Below, one piece after another: positions 22,010 to 29,638 of a DNA stretch of 35,133 nt. The DNA is from CAYWGR01 sp964458015. GTDB taxonomy: Bacteria; Planctomycetota; Planctomycetia; Pirellulales; Thermoguttaceae. How positions within the stretch are numbered: the first letter of the stretch is position 1; every line of letters starts with the position of its first letter. Below the pieces are notes generated by a model. The model was not told where the DNA came from and ran no database searches. It saw only the letters and a list, made by a program, of their open reading frames with translations. The translations under genes were made by a program, and so were the position numbers. The stretch is from NCBI GenBank assembly GCA_964458015.1, contig CAYWGR010000035.1, positions 1 through 35,133 of the forward strand. The letters run 5' to 3'.

Positions 22010-24007
22010 TTATTTCTCCGACACTTGACGCAAGGAGGGCAGTTTCTTGCCGTCTGTCGACGCTCCAGCGCCGTCTCGTTTCGGCGTATGGCTGGTGCCG
22101 GCCAAATAGTTATCCACCAAGGCGGCTTCTTGCAACTCCTCAAACTTGTTGGCCATCGCCAACCGGAGTTTCTTTTCATGAATGTCTTCGTAGATGTCGT
22201 TCCGAACGCTCTTAAAATCGACTTTCGCCGGCTTGGTATGCCCTTCGCAACGCAGGATGACATAGCGGTCTTCCACCTGAATCACGCCCGACACCTCGCC
22301 GGCTTGCAAGGCAAACGCTTCGTCTTCCAGAACCGGACGCCCTTGATACTTCCGAATCGGCGGAATCTCGCCGCGCATCGAACGGCTCGCGGCATCCACC
22401 GAGTATTGCTCGGCCAAATCACCGAAATTCTTGGCGGAATTGTTCTTCCGCGCCATCTCGAACACCTGCTGGGCACGACGTTGGTTGTCGAGCACGATGG
22501 CCAAACACCGCACGCGCGGCCCGTAGTTCGACTCGAAGCCCTTGCGCAGATCCTCGTCGGTAATCTTGACGTTATCACCCACAAGCTTTTTCAGCGCTAC
22601 CGTCGGCCACACGACGTCGTTCCGATACGCTTCGATCGGAATTCCTTGCTTTTGCGTTACCAGCTTCAGCCACGATTCCACGTCGGCCGAGCCATCGCGC
22701 TTCGGTTTCACGCCCGCCAATGCCGCACGCGCGATTTCTTGATTGATGTCTTCCTTCGTGATTTTGATTTCACGCCGCTGGATGGCTTCTTCCAAAATTT
22801 TGCGGCTGATCATCCCATCGAGAGTCTCCAGTCCGTGCCGTGCAATGCATTCCTCGTCCAATTCGCGAATGGTGATGGGCGAACCATTCAACGTAGCCGC
22901 CACGCCCGGCATTTTCTCACGCTTTTCGGGATCATTCCACACATTCTCAACCTTGGCATTCTCCTGGAGTTGGCGGAAAACATCTTGCGACACGGTGCGC
23001 ATCTTCCGGTCGCGAATCACTTCCTCCAACCGCGGCGCGACTTGCTCGAAATTCACTTTCCGAGCAGGCACCAATCCCTCGCGTTTCAGAATCACGTATT
23101 GTCCGCCGGCATGAATTACCGGCGAGACGTCGCCGTCGGCCATATTGAATACGGCATCTTCGATTTCTTTATAGCTGCCGTGCTTGCGAATCGGATTGAT
23201 CACGCCCTTGGCGCTGGCACTCGGGGCATCCTCAGAATAATCCTTCGCCAAATTGCCGAAATCCTCCGGCTTAGCCGATGCCTTGGCCTGCAACTTCTTG
23301 GCCTTCTGCAAGTCGCTTACTGCTATCAGCCTGGCGCGAACCGCGTCGCCATATTGCACGTCGTATTCGATCTGCAACTCTTGCGGCGTCACGGCAAGCC
23401 GCTCGCCCGCCAGCTTTCGCAATGCCAGCGTGGGCCATATAATATCGTTCGAGTATTGTTCCGGCGTGATATTCCGCTCTTGTTTGAGCATCTTCATCCA
23501 TTGATCGACCGGAATGTTGAATCGCTTCGCCATCCGCTCGACCTCGGCCTGGATCTCGCCCTTGGTGACCTTCACCCCTTGCTGCTCGCACTCGACGATA
23601 ATCAACCGTTTATTGACGATGCTTTCGAGGATTTCCTTGCCGTAACGCTTGCGGCATTCCAGGGCAAGATCCTCGCTCAAGATGCGACGTGTGTTCACGG
23701 TCGCCACTATCGGAGGAACCGTGGAGCCCTCGATGTTCTCCGTCTGCGCGGGACGTTTCTTCGCGGTCTTCGTATTGGCCGCCGGCTGTTCCGATGCCTC
23801 GGATTCGACCGGGGCCTGCCGGACCGCCGCCGTGCTCCGGCGAACCGGTGCTTTTTCCGACGTGTCGGCAACTGCCAACTGCGTTCCGCTGTAATAACGT
23901 GCGGCAATGCAAACCGCCAGCAAAAACATGCTGCCGAAAAAGAAATGTACTCGTCGGCTTCCTAGGAAACGGGAAATGAACGAACGATCAGAACTTGACT
24001 GGGTCAT
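22010..24007 (-). CDS. Membrane-anchored peptidyl-prolyl isomerase/chaperone with two SurA-like modules
   Basis: A 665-aa protein with an N-terminal membrane helix (about 21-37) and a disordered Ala/Pro/Lys linker (about 48-97), followed by two homologous halves (about 98-345 and 367-620). Each half is a SurA N-type helical segment, seen as YSNDIIWPTLALRKLAGE and YRNDVVWPTVALKKLVGD, and a parvulin (PpiC) domain, seen as FGNLAKDYSED and FGDLAEQYSVD, then YVILKREG and YVILRCEG. The usual parvulin opening H-I-L is replaced by RLIAV and CLAIV, so isomerase activity is uncertain; chaperoning of exported proteins is the likelier role. AAGGAGGAG lies 5 nt before the ATG. Confidence 0.9.
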   Translation of the reverse strand: MTQSSSDRSFISRFLGSRRVHFFFGSMFLLAVCIAARYYSGTQLAVADTSEKAPVRRSTAAVRQAPVESEASEQPAANTKTAKKRPAQTENIEGSTVPPIVATVNTRRILSEDLALECRKRYGKEILESIVNKRLIIVECEQQGVKVTKGEIQAEVERMAKRFNIPVDQWMKMLKQERNITPEQYSNDIIWPTLALRKLAGERLAVTPQELQIEYDVQYGDAVRARLIAVSDLQKAKKLQAKASAKPEDFGNLAKDYSEDAPSASAKGVINPIRKHGSYKEIEDAVFNMADGDVSPVIHAGGQYVILKREGLVPARKVNFEQVAPRLEEVIRDRKMRTVSQDVFRQLQENAKVENVWNDPEKREKMPGVAATLNGSPITIRELDEECIARHGLETLDGMISRKILEEAIQRREIKITKEDINQEIARAALAGVKPKRDGSADVESWLKLVTQKQGIPIEAYRNDVVWPTVALKKLVGDNVKITDEDLRKGFESNYGPRVRCLAIVLDNQRRAQQVFEMARKNNSAKNFGDLAEQYSVDAASRSMRGEIPPIRKYQGRPVLEDEAFALQAGEVSGVIQVEDRYVILRCEGHTKPAKVDFKSVRNDIYEDIHEKKLRLAMANKFEELQEAALVDNYLAGTSHTPKRDGAGASTDGKKLPSLRQVSEK

Positions 24008-24344
24008 TGCGGCTCCTCCTTAAACCGTTATGCAACCTGAACTTACCCCCGCCCTTCTCCAAGGGCGTCGAACGGATCCCAGGAACAGGCTTCCGGGCGT
24101 GTGTAACGTCCGAAAGGTGCGGAATTCCTAGAATCTCGCGGTTTTATCCATTGGCGAGTGCGGCAGTATAGGACTTTCGTGCCCATCGAGGCAAGCCCGA
24201 AAAATCCCATTCATTTTTGGGATTGATCCATCTGCGGCTATCCCGGTATACTCCAGACCCTAATCGCGGGAAAACCTTTTATTTGGCTGGTCATTTGGCC
24301 GCTTTTTGGCAAGGATCGCCGACACTTGAGCAAGGAGGCTCTGT
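24008..24344. other. Divergent intergenic gap, 337 bp
   Basis: Separates the parvulin gene from the polysaccharide locus and must hold both promoters. Only the plus-strand candidate at 24223-24252 could be picked out. No small gene is seen. Confidence 0.6.
24203..24252 (+). promoter_or_regulatory. Possible promoter and dyad operator of the polysaccharide locus
   Basis: TTGATC (24223-24228), 18 bp, TATACT (24247-24252), about 92 bp before the wzm start. A dyad AATCCCA (24203-24209) / TGGGATT (24218-24224) overlaps the -35 box, as a repressor site would. Identified by eye. Confidence 0.4.
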
Positions 24345-25139
24345 GTGAGCGGGTATCTATCGTCAATCTGGCGCTTACGCTATTTCTGGATGGCCCTGGT
24401 ACGCAGCGATCTGCGGACACGCTATCGCGGCTCGGTCATCGGCATGGGCTGGTCGCTCTTGCGCCCCATCGCCATGACGGCCGTCATGTGCATTGTTTTC
24501 TGCCAACTGTTCGGGCTAAGCCTTCGCGACTACGCGCCCATGTTGCTGTGCGGCCTGACTTTCTGGAACTTCATCACGACCGTGATTGGCCAAGGTTGTC
24601 AAACCTTCTTCCAGGGTGAATCCTACATCCAGCAACATCCCGCCCCCATGGCTATTTATCCGCTACGCACCGTGCTGGGCGCCGGATTTCACTTTCTGCT
24701 GGGGATCGGCGTGGCGACCGTGTTCATTTGGTGCGTCAGGGGATTCGGCAATCTGCCGGCAATGATAAGCCTTGTGCCCACATTCGTCTTGCTGTTCGTC
24801 ATCGGCTGGTCGCTGGCCATTTGCATGGGCGTGGCCAACCTAATGTTTCAGGACACGGAACACCTGATCGAAGTCGTCTTGCAGACTATTTTCTATCTGA
24901 CGCCAATCATGTATCCGGCAGAGATGCTTACCAACAAACTAGAAAAGGCTCACATGGCTTGGCTGGTGAACATGAATCCGTTCGCCATACTCGTGGAATT
25001 GATTCGCCAGCCGCTTTTGCAGGGGCAGATTCCTTCGCTCACGCTGGCCTGCTGTGGCGCCGCCGTAGGATTGGCGGCCGTCATCACCGCCACGCTCACA
25101 TTAATGCGATTCGAAAAACGACTCATTTTCTACCTGTGA
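24345..25139 (+). CDS. wzm: ABC-2 type polysaccharide export permease
   Basis: A 264-aa inner-membrane subunit of an O-antigen/teichoic-acid-type exporter. The N-terminus LVRSDLRTRYRGSVIGMGWSLLRPI is the amphipathic gate-helix region characteristic of Wzm/TagG permeases, followed by six hydrophobic segments; QTIFYLTPIMYPAEML and LVNMNPFAILVELIRQPLL are typical of the last part. The start is GTG with AAGGAGG 6 nt upstream. The ATP-binding partner follows after 7 bp. It exports an undecaprenyl-diphosphate-linked glycan across the inner membrane. Confidence 0.92.
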   Translation: MSGYLSSIWRLRYFWMALVRSDLRTRYRGSVIGMGWSLLRPIAMTAVMCIVFCQLFGLSLRDYAPMLLCGLTFWNFITTVIGQGCQTFFQGESYIQQHPAPMAIYPLRTVLGAGFHFLLGIGVATVFIWCVRGFGNLPAMISLVPTFVLLFVIGWSLAICMGVANLMFQDTEHLIEVVLQTIFYLTPIMYPAEMLTNKLEKAHMAWLVNMNPFAILVELIRQPLLQGQIPSLTLACCGAAVGLAAVITATLTLMRFEKRLIFYL

Positions 25140-25146
25140 TTCGCCT

Positions 25147-25911
25147 ATGCGTTTAATTCAACTGGACGATGTCGGCTTGCGTTTCCACGTTCGGTGTTTC
25201 GACCGGATTAGCCTGAAGGAATATCTCCTGGATGGCTTCTTCGGCGGCTCGAAAAAGAGCACCTTCGAGGTTCAAGCCCTCGACGGCATTAACCTTGCCG
25301 TGGACGAAGGGGATCGACTGGGCATCATCGGCCACAATGGAGCGGGCAAAAGCACCTTGCTCAGGCTGTTGGCCGGCGTTTACCCCCCCACAGCCGGCCG
25401 CCGCCAAGTTACCGGACACATTTGCTCGTTATTCGACATCTCCCTGGGGTTCGAGCAGGATGCCAGCGGTTGGGACAACATTTATTACCGCGGCTATCTG
25501 CAAGGCGAAACGCCGCGGACCATCCGCTCGAAGGTTCAACCGATCGCTGAATTCAGCGAATTGGGCGAGTTTCTCGATATGCCCGTTCGATATTATTCCA
25601 CCGGCATGAGAGTGCGCTTGGCCTTTTCGATCGCCACGACCATCGAACCTGAAATATTGATTATCGATGAAGTTCTGGGGGCCGGCGACATGACTTTCCA
25701 GGCCAAAGCACAGGAACGGATGCGAACGCTGATGTCGTCGGCGCGGGCGGTGATCGTCGTCAGTCATGACTTGGCCTCAATCAAGTTGATGTGCGACCGC
25801 GTCCTCTGGCTCGATCATGGAAAGATGCACATGCTCGGTCCGGCCGCCGAGGTCATCGATGCATATTCTGAACAATCCAAAGCAACCAAAACCGTGCGCC
25901 AAGCGGCGTAG
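25147..25911 (+). CDS. wzt: ABC transporter ATP-binding protein for polysaccharide export
   Basis: A 254-aa ATPase partner of the preceding permease. Walker A is GHNGAGKST (62-70), the signature YSTGMRVRLAFS (150-161), Walker B ILIIDEV with Glu175, and the switch His207 is in VVSHDLASIK. The N-terminal phrase LKEYLLDGFFGGSKKSTFEVQALDGINLAV is typical of Wzt/TagH ATPases. It stops soon after the nucleotide-binding domain, so it lacks the C-terminal carbohydrate-binding domain that E. coli O9a Wzt uses to recognise a capped chain end; export coupled to synthesis without cap recognition is the likely mode. Confidence 0.93.
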   Translation: MRLIQLDDVGLRFHVRCFDRISLKEYLLDGFFGGSKKSTFEVQALDGINLAVDEGDRLGIIGHNGAGKSTLLRLLAGVYPPTAGRRQVTGHICSLFDISLGFEQDASGWDNIYYRGYLQGETPRTIRSKVQPIAEFSELGEFLDMPVRYYSTGMRVRLAFSIATTIEPEILIIDEVLGAGDMTFQAKAQERMRTLMSSARAVIVVSHDLASIKLMCDRVLWLDHGKMHMLGPAAEVIDAYSEQSKATKTVRQAA

Positions 25912-25959
25912 CCGTCTGCTGTAGAGCAAATACACCTATCACTTTCGAACGGATTAAAC

Positions 25960-27510
25960 ATGGGCCCCTTGGTGCTGATATCCCTGGTGACTTGGGCTTC
26001 AGCGCTCGCGTTGACGGTCATCGTCCGGGCCGTCGCCGAACGTTGGGGAATCGTCGATCAGCCTGACGGACGGCGAAAACTCCATCGCCGGCCGACTCCT
26101 CTCTGGGGTGGCGTGGCCGTCTACGGCGCCACCGCGATCGGCTTGTTGGTGATCCGCTTCGGACTCGACGACGTCAGTCCACAGTTTACCGCACTGGCCT
26201 CCACCTGGATGATCGCCGCGGGATGCGTTTGCGTCGTCGGCGCCATCGACGACCGCTATGATCTCCCCTCGCGTCTCAAGCTGATTCTTCAAATCGTCTC
26301 CGTCCTGCCCATCGTTCTGTTCGGCTACTCGATCGATCGCATCGTGGCATTTGGACATCCCATCGAACTCGGTTGGCTCGGCATCCCGCTGACGGTCCTA
26401 TGGCTGGTCGGTTGCATCAATGCCCTCAATCTCATCGACGGCATGGACGGACTGGCCTCGATCGTCGGCCTCTCGACCGCCGTCATGACCGGCGTGATTG
26501 CCGCCAGCCAAGGCCACGACCATGTGGCCGTCATCGCCACCATCCTGGCTGCTTCGCTGGCTGGTTTTCTCATCTATAATCTGCCGCCCGCCAGCGTTTT
26601 CCTCGGCGACTCCGGCAGCATGGTCATCGGCCTGAGCGTCGGCTTGCTCGGCATCCAAGGCACTCTCAAAACGTCCGCCACGTTGGCCATCACCGCCCCC
26701 GCCGTCGTGATGACTTTGCCGATGTTCGACATCGTCGCGGCCATGGTGCGTCGCAAACTGACCGGGCGGCGTTTCGACACGCCCGACCGGCTCCACATCC
26801 ACCACCGCCTGCTCGACCGAGGATGGACGCCTTGGCAAGTCTTGTGCTTGATCGGCGCCGTCTGCCTGACCACGGGCGCCGCCGCCACGGCCGCCACGAT
26901 CTTCCGCCGCGACGCGCTTGCCTGGATCACCGCCATAACGATGGTCGTCTTGATGATCCGCCTGCGCTTGTTCGGTTACGAAGAATTCGCACTCATCAAA
27001 AACGCCGTCATCCGATTTTTATCTCTTACCTTCGCTTCTTTCGCCCAAATATTCGCGTCGCGCAACAAACCGGCGGAACCCGAAACGATCGTCGGCGATC
27101 TGCCGCCGCTCGACATGGCCGGAATGCCCTCGCTTCCGCCAGCCGCTTTGTGGGAGATATTCCTCCACAACATCAAAGCCTGGAACATTCATCAAGTGGA
27201 GTTTTGCACTTATCAGAACGAGCAATTGCGCCGCATTCGCTGGCTCGATCCCGCGGAAGATCCCGAGGAGGATTACCGCTGGTCGCTCTCGGTCTCCTTG
27301 CCGGATCCCACCGACGAATATTGCGAACTGCGCATCACGCGACGAACGCCCATCGAGGATCCGAACGACCTTTTTGTGCTAACGTCCCTGCTCAAGACTT
27401 TCGGCGCTCATTTTGCCATCCATGCCGAACAAATCTTCGGCCCGGCAATCTTCGTCGAAGAACCGATCCTGACAGGAACGTTTACCCACGACCGTCGCAA
27501 GGCCGCTTAA
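25960..27510 (+). CDS. Undecaprenyl-phosphate glycosyl-1-phosphate transferase (WecA/TagO-like) with C-terminal extension
   Basis: A 516-aa polyprenyl-phosphate sugar-1-phosphate transferase of the MraY/WecA superfamily. Motifs are GAIDDRYDLP (Asp97-Asp98), CINALNLIDGMDGLA (152-166), FLGDSGSMV (214-222) and RLHIHHRLLDRG (277-288), all on cytoplasmic loops between about ten helices. It would start an undecaprenyl-linked glycan by adding a HexNAc-1-phosphate. WecA proteins are normally about 340-370 aa; here about 165 extra residues follow the last helix, a soluble mixed alpha/beta domain (HNIKAWNIHQVEFCTYQNE, then a segment with YRWSLSVSLPDPTDEYCELR). It lies 48 bp after wzt and belongs to the export locus. 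Confidence 0.9.
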   Translation: MGPLVLISLVTWASALALTVIVRAVAERWGIVDQPDGRRKLHRRPTPLWGGVAVYGATAIGLLVIRFGLDDVSPQFTALASTWMIAAGCVCVVGAIDDRYDLPSRLKLILQIVSVLPIVLFGYSIDRIVAFGHPIELGWLGIPLTVLWLVGCINALNLIDGMDGLASIVGLSTAVMTGVIAASQGHDHVAVIATILAASLAGFLIYNLPPASVFLGDSGSMVIGLSVGLLGIQGTLKTSATLAITAPAVVMTLPMFDIVAAMVRRKLTGRRFDTPDRLHIHHRLLDRGWTPWQVLCLIGAVCLTTGAAATAATIFRRDALAWITAITMVVLMIRLRLFGYEEFALIKNAVIRFLSLTFASFAQIFASRNKPAEPETIVGDLPPLDMAGMPSLPPAALWEIFLHNIKAWNIHQVEFCTYQNEQLRRIRWLDPAEDPEEDYRWSLSVSLPDPTDEYCELRITRRTPIEDPNDLFVLTSLLKTFGAHFAIHAEQIFGPAIFVEEPILTGTFTHDRRKAA

Positions 27511-27525
27511 ACCCAAACAGTATAT

Positions 27526-27560
27526 CTAACCCCTGACCTCTAACTTCTGATCCCTGCCCC
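27526..27560. repeat. Heptamer repeat tract 6 (CTRAYCY)
   Basis: Units CTAACCC, CTGACCT, CTAACTT, CTGATCC and CTGCCCC, exact 7-nt period. It begins 16 bases after the wecA-like stop and ends 7 bases before the GT2 ATG. Stops at 27527, 27534, 27541 and 27548 cover all frames. Confidence 0.88.
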
Positions 27561-27567
27561 CTCTAAA

Positions 27568-28386
27568 ATGCCTTCTTCTCTCGATATCGGCGTCGTCTAC
27601 ACTCACGAGCGCGAGATGATGCCGCATCTGCTGGAGACGATGGCAGCCTCGGGACAAGGACTCTACCCTCGACTCATCCTAATCGACAACAACTCGGCCG
27701 AAGGCGTCGAGCCGTGGTGCAAATATTTTCCTGAAACGCGAATCGTTCGCAATCTGCACCGGATGCCGTATGCCGCGAATTTGAATCGCATCCTCAAAGC
27801 ATCCTCGGCTCGCTATGTGTTGCTGATGAACACCGACATGTATTTCGACCCTCGCGAGCAATGCCTGACGAAAATGGTCGAGTTCATGGATCGCCGGCCC
27901 GAATGCGGCATCGCCGGATGCCGGTTATTTCACGCCGATGGTTCCGACGCCTACGCCGCCAGGCGATTCCAAACCCTGCCGCTTGTCCTGGCGCGTCGCA
28001 CCGGACTAGGACGCTGGATGCAAAACACCGTCAAACATCATTTCTACGGAGAACATGCTCCCAACGAAACCTGGGCATGCGACTGGCTCTCCGGCTGCTT
28101 CCTGATCGTCCGCCGCCAAGCAATCGAACAGGTAGGCCTCTTCGATGAGGAATACGGCAAGTACTTTGAAGACGTCGATATGTGCCTGCGCATGGCGCAA
28201 GCAAACTGGCAGGTGATGTACCACGGAGCCGTCTCCTGCGTCCACCTGGAGCAGCGTGCCAGCCGCCGATTGCTTTCCTCCGATGCCTGGACCCATCTGG
28301 CCGCCTACGCCCGCTGGCTGCGCAAATGGGGCCCGCATCCCTCGGCCGCACCTTCCACCGCGATGCCCTCTCGCCGCGCCGCCTAA
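27568..28386 (+). CDS. Family 2 glycosyltransferase (rhamnosyltransferase-like)
   Basis: A 272-aa soluble GT-A enzyme. LDIGVVYTHE opens the nucleotide-sugar fold, LILIDNNSAEG (37-47) binds the base, the metal-binding DxD-like region is LLMNTDMYFD (85-94), and WLSGCFLIVRRQAIEQVGLFDEEYGKYFEDVDMCLR (in two parts, 173-192 and 193-208) carries the acceptor-side acidic residues. This ED-VD-MCLR pattern is typical of GT2 rhamnosyl- and related transferases building surface polysaccharides. It is the last gene of the Wzm/Wzt/WecA-like cluster. It has no Shine-Dalgarno sequence; tract 6 runs almost to the ATG. Confidence 0.9.
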   Translation: MPSSLDIGVVYTHEREMMPHLLETMAASGQGLYPRLILIDNNSAEGVEPWCKYFPETRIVRNLHRMPYAANLNRILKASSARYVLLMNTDMYFDPREQCLTKMVEFMDRRPECGIAGCRLFHADGSDAYAARRFQTLPLVLARRTGLGRWMQNTVKHHFYGEHAPNETWACDWLSGCFLIVRRQAIEQVGLFDEEYGKYFEDVDMCLRMAQANWQVMYHGAVSCVHLEQRASRRLLSSDAWTHLAAYARWLRKWGPHPSAAPSTAMPSRRAA

Positions 28387-28394
28387 CGAATGTT

Positions 28395-28428
28395 CTCTCG
28401 CCCTTTGGGAAAGGGTCAGGGTGAGGGC
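28395..28428. repeat. Hairpin repeat, CTCGCCC family, copy 2
   Basis: CCCTTT (28401-28406), loop GGG, AAAGGG (28410-28415), then TCAGGGTGAGGGC. It is related to 8922-8963 by the CTCGCCC start and the GGGTGAGGGC end. It lies directly after the GT2 stop and may stop transcription. Confidence 0.6.
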
Positions 28429-28434
28429 CGCTGT

Positions 28435-28657
28435 GTGCCACTGGCTTTGCCAGTGCTGTCTCCGTACCTTCTCAGAAAACAACCCCTTCCGGCAAACCGT
28501 CAATCGTCGGCAAGTCGAAATGCTGTTGTCACGGGAAAGCATGTCTTCTGATGTACGATGCCCCATTCCTGCCCACAACTCGATACAATGTCAAGCAGTC
28601 CGCCTGGCACTACCAAAGCCCCGTGGCACTCTGTTTACGGCCCCTCATCAGTGCCAC
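28435..28657. repeat. Cluster of GTGCCACT palindromic repeats
   Basis: CACTGGC-TTT-GCCAGTG (28439-28455) is a perfect short hairpin. GTGCCACT occurs at 28435-28442; its complement AGTGGCAC is within GTGGCACT (28623-28630), which forms an inverted repeat with AGTGCCAC (28650-28657). The last overlaps the stop of the orphan membrane-protein gene. Confidence 0.6.
28471..28540 (+). repeat. 70-bp direct repeat, left copy
   Basis: Aligns with 29388-29456 at 54 of about 70 positions (78%). Shared blocks include CGGCAA, TCGGCAAGTC and GTTGTC. Both copies start ACAAC and end GTTGT over an internal 40-bp part, a weak inverted pair. The pair brackets the gene at 28648-29175. Confidence 0.85.
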
Positions 28658-29175
28658 TCCACCACATCCGCTGTAGTGCTCGGTTCTGTCCATTGTGTTT
28701 TGCTGGCTCGCTCAATAGTCCTGATGTCTCTATATGCTATCCAAAGGGGTAACGCGGCACCAGGCGCGAATGCGAAATCTATCCAAAACCACCAACCAGG
28801 CAATTCTCGTATTGCAATGCACACTCCCGCCAAAACAGGAACCAGGGCACACATAATCAGGCCGCATTGAACTACCCATTTGTTTCGCACCGGATCTCTA
28901 ACAGCTCCCGCAAACAGGATGGCAAGCATAATATGGGCGAATGCAAGCCAATCGTGTGCATAAAGCATGAATGGGTATTGTGCCTTTGTAGCTTCGAGGC
29001 CCGCTATGGCCTTCAGAAGGAACACATGAAGCTCTCCTGAAGGAGCAGAGCTACCCCATATCAGCCAGACAATCGCTTTCAGTTCTGAGATGGCGGGCCA
29101 TACCGTGACCCCCGAAACAAATAGACCAAAGGCAACGATGACGAGCATCCACCTTGCTCGCGCTAATCTACTCAT
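28648..29175 (-). CDS. Four-helix membrane hypothetical protein
   Basis: A 175-aa protein with hydrophobic segments near 8-28, 78-92, 101-122 and 126-146. LFVSGVTVWPAISEL, YPFMLYAHDWLAFAHI, GAVRDPVRNKWVV and PGWWFWIDFAFAPGAALPLW are conserved-looking loops; I recall relatives in diverse bacteria but no function. AGGAGA lies 6 nt before the ATG. The gene and its flanks are more AT-rich than neighbours, it stands alone, and 70-bp direct repeats lie on both sides, so acquisition by transfer is plausible. Its C-terminal tail (SKTQWTEPSTTADVVEWH) is partly written by the GTGCCACT repeat. Confidence 0.82.
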   Translation of the reverse strand: MSRLARARWMLVIVAFGLFVSGVTVWPAISELKAIVWLIWGSSAPSGELHVFLLKAIAGLEATKAQYPFMLYAHDWLAFAHIMLAILFAGAVRDPVRNKWVVQCGLIMCALVPVLAGVCIAIRELPGWWFWIDFAFAPGAALPLWIAYRDIRTIERASKTQWTEPSTTADVVEWH

Positions 29176-29638
29176 GCGTTGTCTCCTAGAGCAAAACTGG
29201 CATTCGACCGCCGTAATGCAAAAAACTCTATCGCATTTTTGCAGCCGAGCGTGGCATCGTCAACCTGGATGACGATTGACCTATAGTCTCAATCTCGACA
29301 ATCGTTCGTTCCCCCCCTCGCCCAATCGCTTCGCTTTACAGTTGAATTCCAGGTTGTAACGGTTCAAAATCGCCATCTCGGGAGCTACTCAGCAAACAAC
29401 TCTTCCCGGCAAATTGCCAAGCATCGGCAAGTCAGAATGTAGTTGTCGCGGGCAGCACGGTGATTGCATCGCTCCAACAACTATTTTCTGCCAAGCACCC
29501 CCGGAGGCAATTGGCTAGAGTAGTGCAGCCGAATTGAGGTATCTTATCCGGTGTTGAAAAAATAGGGCATCCAAGCGGCGCGGCTGGCCAAGCCGGCCGT
29601 GGTGCTCCAAAGTTCACCTTTTCGACAAACTCTTGCCC
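29176..29638. other. Intergenic gap, 463 bp
   Basis: AT-richer than neighbouring genes. It contains the right 70-bp repeat, and TGCAAAAA/TTTTTGCA arms near 29217-29243 that can form an 8-bp stem. No gene is seen on either strand: open frames here are short and without ribosome sites. Confidence 0.6.
29388..29456 (+). repeat. 70-bp direct repeat, right copy
   Basis: Same orientation as 28471-28540, 15 substitutions and one single-base gap between them. Copy-to-copy distance is 917 bp. Confidence 0.85.

Noticed and set aside
21980..23965. 661-codon open frame on the plus strand
   Set aside because: Antisense to the tandem parvulin gene, which has a strong ribosome site, membrane anchor, duplicated domains and terminator. 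The plus frame is low in recognisable motifs.
28471..29456. Direct repeats as integron attC sites
   Set aside because: The ends do not match the RYYYAAC/GTTRRRY core sites and no integron integrase is in the window.
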